Of a stretch of DNA of 64,000 nucleotides, positions 55,470-64,000 are shown piece after piece (position 1 is the first letter of the stretch; each line of letters opens with the position of its first letter). The position numbers and the translations under genes were made by a program. Location of the stretch: NCBI GenBank assembly GCA_009746045.1, contig RPFO01000276.1, positions 510,694 to 574,693 on the forward strand, read 5' to 3'. Origin of the DNA: Mesostigma viride (lineage: Eukaryota; Streptophyta; Mesostigmatophyceae; Mesostigmatales; Mesostigmataceae). The notes below the pieces were generated by a model. That model was not told the DNA's origin. It saw only the letters and a program-made list of their open reading frames with translations, and made no database searches.

Positions 55470-58107
55470 ATGGCGAAACTATCAGCCGGTGTGCTAAAAA
55501 TGTTTGCGGTGAGTACGGATGGGTAGACAATTCGGTGACTGTGGGTGGATGGACCATGTGGTGACTGTGGGTGGATGAACAAGTGCCCCCTCTGCGTCCC
55601 CTCCCCCTCCTCGTCCCCTCCCCCTCTTCGTCCCTCTATTCCCCTAGCCCTCATGCCGCACGATTCTCCCCATCCCCCAACCTCCCCGTTGCACCCACGT
55701 TCTCATTCGTTCCATCGCCCATTCTAATGGCCGTGCCTCATCCCCCTTGCCCGCCCACCTGCTATACCCGCATGCCTTGCGCCCCTTTCCTGCCCGTATA
55801 CTACACCCGCATGCATGTACAGGAGGAGGAGAAGCGCGCACGTGCTGCAGAGGTGGTCAAGAAGTGAGTTCTGGCATGTCGCCCCATTTGATACCACCTG
55901 GCGCTGTTTCTGCCACCTGGTACTGTTTGCCGGCACTTGCATATGATTGCGGCCCTTTTGCTTGGATCTTACACCGGGATTTCGATGGTGTTCGCTGTGA
56001 GAACAAGGTAGGCCGGACTGCATTGGATCGTCATGGGGAGATTCGAGCATGTTCTTGTTTTTTACCCTTCGGAAACCTTCATGGTAGCTTTGCTCCAACG
56101 TGCAGGCCGCATGACCTGGGCCCTGTGCAGACACACGCACACACACATCCAGTCATGGCTGACTCTTGGCTGTGCCAAATAAGGATCTAGAAAGTAATGT
56201 AGTGTACCCCATGATCTAGAGACTGTTCCATCCCCCTTGTGGCAAACAAGCGGTTGCTGGGCCAGTGTTAAGGGAGGCTCGCCCTCCCTATGGCTCACGT
56301 CCTCATGGCACCAGGCCAGCAGTGATCCTGCGCGAGCCTGTCTGTGGTCATCCTCCTGGTTGGGCTTCCTTCCCTCGACCGTCCATGGCCCCATACCAGG
56401 GACAACTTCCAACGCACTGCAGCGGGCCATATAATCTGCTGCCGTCCTTGACAAGCCCTACAGCTGCGCAGCTGGCAGCGCGCGGTGGGACACCCTGGCA
56501 GGCAGGCCTTTGGGCAGATGGAGTGCAGAGAATTGGGCCCATGGAACGAGCGTGCCAAACGAAGGGCAGGCTGCGTTCTTGAAACCCACATGTAGCAGCA
56601 AGAACAATGGTCTGGCATCCGGAGCACTGGCTCTTTCTTATATGCAATGCGCACTGCTGTTGCTTCTGTGCACATGGTTGACCACCCATTCCTTTAAGTG
56701 CCTGTGCGTGTATGTGCATGTGTGTGTGCCTGCATGTGCCTGCCTGCATGGCGTGGCCATTGGGTGCATGACCTGTTGCCAGGGACCACCTTGACTCCAC
56801 GCGCGCCACGTGGCACGAGAAACACTTCAAGCTGGCCAGCTCCTCCCAGTCGGTACGTGCCCGCGGCACCTTGTCACATGCGTGCTGGCTCTGCGCTATT
56901 GGCAGCGTAGCATCCGCTTGCTGCCACATGTCGTGCGCGAGTCATTTGACGTTCCATGTCATCCTTTGCCACCGTTCACTGTGTGCTGTACATACTTGCT
57001 GCGCGAGGGCCCCACGCGAGGGGCCAGCTGCATCTGACCATGGGCCCGTCCCTCGGCTTCTGCATGGCCCACACGACCTGCGGCCCACGTGCATGGCCAT
57101 GTGCGCGTGTGCTCTTGTGTGTGTGTATATGTGTGTGTGTGTGTGCGCTTGTGTGCCTGTGCTCTTGTGTGCATGTGTGTGTGTGCTTGTGTGTGTGTGT
57201 GTGTGTGTGTGTGTGGTGGGAGGGGCACTGGATGCCTGGCAGATGCCGGCGGCCGGGCGAACTAAGAACCCGCTGGTGGCGGAGACCAGCCACGCACGCT
57301 CGTCCAACATGTGAGTGCATAAGCGCCGTCCAACGTGTGAGTGGCTGCCGGCGCACAGTGGCAGTAATGTGGGGGGGAGGGAAGGGAAAGCAGAGGTTGT
57401 ATGGTGACAATCGCCGAGGCTTTTGGAAAGGTGCAGGTACCAGCATTGGGTCAGCGTAGAGTAGGGAACGTGAGTAAGAAGAAGCGTGCAAGAGCCCAGG
57501 CTGTTTGGCAGCATCGCGGGTGTGCCCTCGCCACTGGGTGCACTCATGGGGTCTTCGGTCTAGGGTTTGAGGTACCGCCAGCGTTGAGGGTGTGCCAGCG
57601 TGATGTTTGCACGCGTTTTGCATCTGTTGGCACATGCCTGGCAGCTCCCCTGTCTACCAGCTGGCAAGGATGCCCAGTTTTGTGCATCTCAGTCATTGCC
57701 TGGTAACAAAACACCACATGCTTCTCTCTGCCCACCTAGCATCCCGCAGCGTCACGCCAGCTGATGCGCTTGGAGCAAGGGTGGGGAAAGAGCCTTCCCA
57801 TCTGTCTCCCCTGTTACTTGTCTGTCGTCAACGGATGCAGGCTTTATCCCTCTCCCTACCTTTCTTCCTGCTTTGCACTACTCCATGGCCCTCAATGAAT
57901 CTCATGTCTCTCTCCCAATTGCCGCTGCCTGGCATGGCCTCCTGTGTGGTCTGCCCGTGCAGCCTGGTGCCGGAGCTGGAGGCGGCCGCACGGCTGATGG
58001 CGATGGAGCGCAAGGAGCGGCTGCGTGCGCTGCTGGCGGCCGAGAACCGCGGGTATGAGGCAGAGCTTGCCGCCGCGGGGCTGGCCATCGCGCGCAACTT
58101 GGAGTGA
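55470..58107 (+). CDS. CFAP141: CFAP141-like ciliary protein, 120 aa
   Basis: Five exons: 55470-55508, 55823-55863, 56783-56852, 57243-57310 and 57963-58107. All have GT-AG ends and the phases fit without a gap. The protein starts MAKLSAGVLKMFA. An exon rich in Glu/Lys/Ala follows, then TRATWHEKHFKLASSSQS, then RTKNPLVAETSHARSSN, then LVPELEAAARLMAMERKERL and YEAELAAAGLAIARNLE. The pattern of Arg-Lys/Arg-Asn-Pro, a VPEL/VQEL helix, and a final E-x3-Y-x2-EL-x3-G helix matches the small vertebrate protein CFAP141 (about 100 aa). CFAP141 is a microtubule inner protein of ciliary doublets and is conserved in Chlamydomonas. TGTAA lies 183 nt past the stop. The identity rests on pattern memory. Confidence 0.65.
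57110..57218 (+). repeat. (GT)n microsatellite
   Basis: GT-rich run with TGTGTGTG blocks in intron 3 of the CFAP141-like gene, ending just before exon 4. Confidence 0.9.
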
Positions 58108-58289
58108 GGGATGAGGGGAGGAAGCCGGGACCATGTGCCAGCTGGCCTTGCCCATGGTGTACTATACCCATCATAATGGGATGGGGGGCACACATCCAGC
58201 TCAACCATGCTGCTTGTGAGATAGTCCTGACAGATTAGATAATTGTTTGGGATGCGGTCTTAGTTCTACAAAAAGGTGGGTGTTGACTT

Positions 58290-58294
58290 TGTAA
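58290..58294 (+). promoter_or_regulatory. TGTAA polyadenylation signal, CFAP141-like gene
   Basis: TGTAA followed by AAAAAG, 183 nt after the stop at 58,107, as expected for a green-algal transcript. Confidence 0.45.
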
Positions 58295-58479
58295 AAAAGA
58301 CAAGGCTGTGACTTTGCGTTGACGAGAATCTACATACCAACTTCATGCTCTGGATAGAGTCACGAGTAAACTATAAATGCTTGTATGATAACTGCACTTT
58401 GCTGAACACCTTGTGTGCATTATTCAAGGTTGACTGTGCCGAGAACCTCTAGCAAGACTTACATTCCTTTACCTGATAA

Positions 58480-58850
58480 TCTACGTGGTTTTTGTGGGTG
58501 AACCCCTAAAACCCCGCAGGCTCCGGGAGAGGCCTTTATATTCTCCCAAACTGGCAGCTCTCAATGAGTTCCTGTGCACAAGCCTATGTGCGGCCTCTAG
58601 ACGATTGATGGGGCAGCCTTACTGCATCCGCTGCGCTTTGGCTACTAATTCCTGTTGTTTTGGACGTCCCACAGTTGGGCCTGCACCATGATGCAGAGAG
58701 AGTCCTCAGTGGCCTGCCCACTTGAGGCAGTGAGCTGCTGAGAAGCTAGGGCACCCTCCCTCCTCATTGTGTGTATAGGGTTTGAAGGTTCCTTTATTGG
58801 TATCCACGTACGTGACGCAATCTGCGTGCTTCTAATTGCGTGAAAGTGGT
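58480..58850 (+). mobile_element. LINE-like 3' end, family D
   Basis: Contains CTCCGGGAGAGGCCTTTATA, GGGGCAGCCTTACTGCATCC, GCACCATGATGCAGAGAGAG and CACGTACGTGACGCAATCTG, ending CTTCTAATTG. It matches 62,035-62,340 in the opposite orientation. No ORF seen. Confidence 0.65.
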
Positions 58851-58909
58851 GCGTAAGATTACTACACTCGTGCACGTCCACGTACCAGCCATGGCATATG
58901 CATATAGTA

Positions 58910-59045
58910 GTATAGTTGTCTCACTTCATGGTATGGTGCCAGCCATATTAATAAATTAATTACGGGTTGGGACGGAGCCACGGAATATTAAACTCGATGG
59001 ATGCATAGATTAAGTGAGACAACTATTCCTACGGATGGAGGGAGG
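58910..59045. mobile_element. MITE-like remnant, Stowaway/mariner-type ends
   Basis: ATAGTTGTCTCACTT at 58,912-58,926 is inverted perfectly at 59,012-59,026, and 3 more bases pair with small gaps. On minus the right end reads CCTCCCTCCATCCGTAGGAA, which resembles the CTCCCTCCRTCC start of plant Stowaway/mariner inverted repeats. The matching outer part of the left end is missing, so the element is truncated. Confidence 0.5.
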
Positions 59046-59064
59046 GAGGCCCGAGGGAGGGACT

Positions 59065-60112
59065 TCAAGATGTCCTCCAGCCGCAACTTAGAACTGCCAG
59101 AGTCGCCACTCGCGTGTCAGCGTGTTGGCGGGGCGCTGGGCAAGAGTCCCGGAAGTGCAAGAAGCGTGTAAGCTGCTGGAAGCGGCACAAGGGCATCACG
59201 TTCTGCAGGTTGGCAGCATGAGCAGCACCGAGTGGCTGGCCAGAAAAATAATCCTCCCGGGCAGGCATGCCCACGAGTGACATGGTCAGGAGGATGCCAA
59301 GCCACTTGCCCAGCTCGTTCATGGAAAGAGGCGACCACTCCCGTGCCCCAGCAGATGCCGTGCGCTGCTTCTCCTCGGCATAGCAGTTTGTCTCCGTCAC
59401 AATCCGCTCCAGCACGAGGCCAAGCTGCGGAAACAGCAGGAACAAGTCGAGAGGAGAATACCTGTAAGGAACACCCGGGATGTTCTGATACATCGCCGTG
59501 CGCTCACGATCAAACGGCGCACCATGCGGCACTCGGGGCAGTTCTGCAGGATCCGGCTTGCCAGTGCCGAACACCTGCACTCATTGTCGCCATCGTCGCC
59601 ATCATCGGCAGCAGCGTCCCCCGCATCCTCCGCCTCAGCATCGCTGTCGACGAGTTCAGGAACGATGTCGTCGTCATCAGAAGAGTCGCTGGGCTCGGAG
59701 TCCCGGGCTGATCCGGAGGGGGAAGCCACTAGCTGCAGACGCCTCCTTGCGGCAGGCGCGATGGCAGGAGTCTTCCTTGGGTTGCCTGTACGACGCTTGG
59801 CACGTTTCTTGGGCGGGGAGGAGGAAATATCCTCGCTATCCTGCTCATCATCGCTGTCGGGCTCCGATGATGATCCTTTTGGGCATCTGGGTCGTCATCT
59901 GCGCTCCCAGCCCCCTGCCCATCGTCGCCTGCATCCCCTCCCTCCTCCACCTAGCTCATCATCCGCAGGAGTAGAGGCCTCTCCTACCTTCTGCCACTGA
60001 AAAATCTCGTCTTTCGTCAACTTATACCTTAATGGATCGCCGGGAAACTTGCACCATGCTGCATTTTGGCCGCGTACCAACTCCACTACATACCCTGCCG
60101 TAAACGCGGTGG
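59065..60112 (-). pseudogene. piggyBac-type transposase, N-terminal half only
   Basis: Read on minus: a start region with VVELVRGQNAAWCKFPGD and LTKDEIFQWQKVGEAS, then an acidic region with a basic PPKKRAKRRTG (possible nuclear signal) and SDSSDDDDIVPELVDSDAEA. After a frame change near 59,580 comes the piggyBac core: SPLDLFLLFPQLGLVLERIV, ETNCYAEE, WSPLSMNELGKWLGILLTMS, MPAREDYFSG and CRFQQLTRFLHFRDS. It stops at 59,065, before the catalytic Asp residues, so the product could not transpose. The MITE-like remnant begins just beyond the break. Confidence 0.8.
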
Positions 60113-60589
60113 CGCGAATGATTTACACCGAACTCCTGCACTGCCCACGCCTCCCCGAAGTAGGCCAAGAGGTAATGCCACCTTTATTCCAAGTTTCAAT
60201 CGAAATGTGGCCAGCAGCTGGCCGGCAGTAGGAGACGCCATGGCTACCGAGGTCAGACACCGAATTCGTCGTCGTGCACGTCTTTTTGCAAAAAAGGCGT
60301 TTTTTTTAACGCTGAAAGTACCCCAGGACCAGGGTACCCCCCTGGGTTTGCCAGATCAGTACTCCCTCCAGCCAGGTGTCCAAAGTACGGTCTGAAATGC
60401 TCTACGGAAAGCTGACGTCTAGATCTTTCAATCCCCCCAGGTTTGACCGTTAAATTATTTTTGGCGCGGCGCCTGCAAGGCGCACAAACTCAGTCCGTTA
60501 GAGTGGCTCCAGTTCAACTGGCGCCACGAAAACGTACTCAGTACAGTTTAAGGGTTAATTAAGGGTTAATCAAAGACTCGAGTGACCTA

Positions 60590-61862
60590 CATACGCGTGG
60601 AAGATCCTACGTTCAGGACCTGTCGGACCATCTTCCTAGTTACTGTATGGTTCAGCCGGGTGACCAGCAGGTCCGCGAGCGCCGGTCCATGCCTCGGCGC
60701 CGAATGTGCATGCGCACAGTGAGGACCAAGACCTTGAAGAGCACTCGCATGCGGTCCTCGCCTAGGTCCCTCGAGTGCCAGTAGGTGTTGAGCGAGCGGA
60801 GCCTGGCCCAGGCCAGGCTGATGCGGTCGTCGGCCGTACACGTCAGGGAGCAATGAGCATGCTCCGGCCCAACAGTTTTAAGCCATCACGGAACTGCACC
60901 TCAGACCCGTCTAGCAGCCGCGGGAGCGGCGGGCGACGTTGGTAGCACCAATCACCATCGCCTCTGTTTTGACGCTAATCTCCAGCCCCGGCCACTGCCC
61001 GAGCCTCCAAGCCAAGACAATCTAGCCAGGTCTGAATGTGCTCGAGGCGCTCAATGAGGGTGGTATCATCTGCATAAATCAGGACGGACAGGCAATAACC
61101 AGGGCCATCGCCGCCCGTGCTGCGGTGGTTAAGGATGTCCAAGCCGGGCTCGAACCCCTTATTAAGAGCAGCAAAGCGCGCACGTGCCAGGCTGGTGCAT
61201 GACGTGATCCACGACAATAATGAACAGATATGGGGACAGGACACAACCTTGCCACACCGGCCCCGTTGTGCATGAAGGGGGCCGGGGATGGTGGGGTGGT
61301 GCCTTCAGCAGTCCGCACTACTGCCAGTGAGCCCTCATAAAGCCGGCAAATGGCAGCAATAAATGCTGGTGGCATGCGGTCCAGAGCCAGGATGGCCCAA
61401 AGAGCCTCCCAGAGGACCGTGTCAAAGCCTTGACATAGTCGACAAAAATGAAGACCACCGGAAAACCATCAGGGCAAATGCGACGCACCTCCTCCACTAG
61501 CCGGCGCGCGACAAAGACAACCATGACAGTGTTATGGCCACTATGGAAACCCATCTGAGACCCACCCAGGTGTGGGTCCAGCGCAGAGCGGAGCCTGTGC
61601 AGCATCATGCGGGTGAACACCTTCAGCGCGGCACTCTGGAGGCAGACACCCCGGTAGTTACCGGGGTCAGAAGCAGAGCCCTTCTTGTACAGCATGACTC
61701 GGATGGCCGGCCGTCTGCCACTCAGCAGGCGGGGGCTCATCAGCGAGCAGAACATGGTTGCAGAACGCCAGCAGAAGCTCCTGCACCGCCAGGTCGGGGG
61801 TCTTGAGCAGCTCGGCCGAAAGGTGGTCGGTACCGACCGCCACATCGTACCGCAAGCGAGCT
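60590..61862 (-). pseudogene. RTE-like LINE reverse transcriptase, frameshifted
   Basis: Read on minus from 61,862: ELLLAFCNHVL, KKGSASDPGNYRGVCLQSA, ALKVFTRMMLHRLRSALDPH, QMGFHSGHNTVMVVFVARRL, FPVVFIFVDYVKA. Frames change near 61,430, 61,260 and 61,000. The palm continues with LYEGSLAVVRTAEGTTPP and then CLSVLIYADDTTLIERLEHI, containing the catalytic YADD. The last piece (DRISLAWARLRSLNTYWHSR; TRLNHTVTRKMVRQVLNV) parallels TKMLRKALNIPFG in the LINE at 27,430, so the two are related. No 3'UTR or tail is attached. Confidence 0.75.
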
Positions 61863-62034
61863 TAGGGCGCCGTCCAATGCCTTCAAATTGAAGGGGTGGA
61901 CGATGTCATTGGTGGCAAGGCAGCCCTCCTTCAAAGCAGCCCTCCTCCAAACCGTTGTATGCCCATGCCATAACTTTGCCATAACTTTGAAAGTGGATCT
62001 ACAATAGAAGTCCCCTTTAAGATAAATCAATAAT

Positions 62035-62520
62035 TAATTGATTAATTATCATGTAGACTGCGTCACGTGGGTACCAATGAAAAGAACCTTCAACCCCTAG
62101 GTATACACAATGATCGAGAAGGAGAGAGGGCGCCCTAGCTTCTCTCACTAGGCCCTAAGTGGGCAGGCCACAGAGCACTCTTTCAGCATCATGGTGCGGG
62201 TGCAACTGTGGGTGCTACAAAGCATCGGCATAGCAAAAGCGTGGCGGATGCCGTAAGGCTGCCCCATGGTCCAGAGCCCACAGATGGGCTTGGAACAAAT
62301 TTAGAGGCTCGCCAGATTGGGAGAATATAAAGGCTTCTCCTGGCGCCTGAGGGAGCCTAGCTTTATTTGTTAAGATAAATAAAGCTAGGTAAATACGGAT
62401 AAATGAATAAAGCTAGGTAAATAGATAAATGAATATTAAAGCTAGGCAAAAAGAATAATAAAATAGATAAACAAATCTAGGCAAATACTAGTAGATAAGT
62501 AATGCTAGGCAGCTGGTAAT
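62035..62520 (-). mobile_element. LINE-like 3' end, family D, with AATAAAGCTAGG repeat
   Basis: On minus the segment ends GGTACCCACGTGACGCAGTC, TACATGATAATTAATC at 62,035-62,060. Its body (GCACCATGATGCTGAAAGAG; GGCCTGCCCACTTAGGGCCT) matches the copy at 58,690. Between about 62,370 and 62,510 the plus strand has six imperfect units of AATAAAGCTAGG. Confidence 0.65.
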
Positions 62521-64000
62521 GGGCAAGTGTACACAACATGGATAGGACAACTGAAAGCTAGGGCATGAATGACAGCACGTGCACAGCAGGAAGGACCTTC
62601 CCAACCTGATACGGCCAGATGTCCTCCATGACAGGCCCAAACATTGCCGACCGGGGCAGAGGTGAATGTGCAACATGAAGTTGACTTGTAAACCGTTACA
62701 GCAGCCTTACTGTAACCGCTGTGCTTTCGCTAGATCATGCAGACTTGGTACACCCACAGTGGCTCCCAGACTCTCCTGGCACGGAGCGTGTGGCTTGCCT
62801 TGAAGGCAATGAGCAATGACGATGGAGTCCCTGCCCCCTTCAGGTTGCGCATCAATCAAGGGCAAATGGCACTTACTCATACAAAATGTGCCCCTTCGCC
62901 CAATGGGGCCACATTAATGAATGGATTATTGAATGAGCAGGCGCATGGTCATTCATCGCTATTCACAAAGACTGCCTGGTGCCACCCTCCGATGACGGTC
63001 CGTCATGTCGTGCAAAGGCCGACCGGTACGTGGCCTTGTACACAGCCAGCGGCGCGGCCACGCGGATGTGATCGGCCACCAGGCTGAACCAAGAGAGCAA
63101 GTACCGCTGGCAGTGGGCACTTGTATTTCCTTCGTGGCTGCCGCGTGTTTGTGATGAAGGAAGAGCACTTCCCACAGGTGTGCATGATGTCAGGCCCGCT
63201 GCCGACAAGGTGGGGGTTGTGACTTCGCCATCCCCATTGTCTGCTTGGGTGGTCGCCAGCACACCGTCCTGACAGAGGGAACACCAGCAAACAGCCCCGA
63301 TGTCACACCACAACAGGAAACATACACCAGGGATGGAAGAAGGCAAGCAAAGACGTGAGCGGGCGGCATCCACCCTGATGGGCAGGCAGTCCGGCTAATC
63401 TTTCCTTGAGTGTGTCATCTGTTTGAAACAGCAGAGTTGGCGCCACATCACAGCGGACGCGCACCTAAGCCTGCTGTCACACTCCCTGCTCTCTCGTCGC
63501 CGGTTCCTGTGCTGCTGTGCGGGCAGCACGTATACCTTTGGTTGGGGTGGCTCAAGGTCTCTCCGCAGCCCGCACCTAGCTCTGGGCCTCTGGCCAACCT
63601 GCACTCCTCTCCATGTGAGGTCAGTAGATGCAGACAGGCAGACGCCCCGCACAACGTGCAGCGACAGGCCACCGGCACCAGCTAAAACACTCCAGTGTGC
63701 GATATCTGGCACGTGCTATCTTACGTCACAGATGACCCTAAGTAACCCCACTTCCGCTTCCAGCAGCGCTACGCTAGGAGCCCATGTGTATTGTGCAGGA
63801 GGAATAGTCTTTCTGAACCGCAAGCAGAGGTGCAGAGCCAATATAGTAGACTGACAGAACGGCCTAGCCCCCAAAACTGGCTCCATGTGTCCTTTCCGTT
63901 GTCCCTGTAGTTCTGTACGGTTTACGCGTGATGACTGTATTCATGGACATGTCACCCACCTTCTCTCGCCCCCCCGCCCTGATCATCCAACACCAGAAGC
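62521..64000. other. End of window, nothing recognised
   Basis: GC-moderate sequence with several short overlapping frames. On minus near 63,120-63,200 a CGKC and a later KYKC might be a zinc-binding piece of some element protein. On plus, 63,423-63,854 is open but has no recognisable content. I cannot support any gene. Confidence 0.3.

Noticed and set aside
55571-55867. ORF of 98 codons overlapping exon 2 of the CFAP141-like gene
   Set aside because: The N-terminal two thirds is Pro/Ser low-complexity intron sequence. The phased splice from 55,508 to 55,823 explains the real exon better.
62963-63373. Minus-strand ORF with CGKC and KYKC
   Set aside because: The two Cys pairs are too weak a basis for naming a zinc-binding protein, and overlapping frames look equally open.
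1-64000. tRNA, rRNA or other structured RNA genes
   Set aside because: Reading both strands for tRNA-like A/B boxes and conserved rRNA stretches gave nothing I would defend; a tRNAscan or Rfam search would settle it.

Overview
This window is nuclear DNA from a eukaryote, most likely a flagellated green alga. Three host-type genes are interrupted by many GT-AG introns, and their exons join in frame at every junction I checked. Two of them have TGTAA, the usual green-algal polyadenylation signal, about 190 nt after the stop. One encodes a probable axonemal protein (CFAP141-like). The rest of the window is dominated by transposable elements. The species cannot be named from the sequence.

Layout. 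1-585 is a pyrimidine microsatellite. 600-10,900 is an unrecognised, intron-bearing, frameshift-ridden coding region that carries at least 17 copies of a 20-24 nt hairpin motif in spacers and introns, and about five inverted copies inside a coding repeat. 11,100-13,200 holds two retroelement remnants on the minus strand: a restriction-endonuclease-like domain and a reverse transcriptase. 16,156-26,070 is a host gene of eight phase-0 exons encoding TPR, parallel beta-helix and DUF4470-like parts; three of its introns carry different satellites. 26,380-28,680 is a nest of LINE 3' ends and RTE-like LINE fragments. About 28,685-37,480 is a CACTA/EnSpm-like DNA transposon with inverted subterminal arrays. 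It is inserted in a LINE whose two halves can be recognised on either side. 37,700-46,340 is a cluster of L1-like elements that carry only ORF1, one copy intact (470 aa), with several 3' ends facing each other across shared TTAA tails. 46,752-53,366 (minus) is a nine-exon gene for a coiled-coil, MORN-repeat and J-domain-like protein. 55,470-58,107 (plus) is the five-exon CFAP141-like gene. The two are divergently arranged about 2.1 kb apart. 58,480-62,500 holds a MITE-like remnant, a broken piggyBac transposase, an RTE-like reverse transcriptase and more LINE 3' ends. The last 1.5 kb has nothing I can name.

How it fits together. The three host genes read cleanly through every exon, while almost every element ORF has single-base frameshifts. 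That contrast argues for real decay of the elements rather than poor sequence, although homopolymer errors cannot be excluded. The LINE-like families end in a short hairpin followed by a TTAA-type tail, which suggests one shared 3'-end recognition system serving several families.
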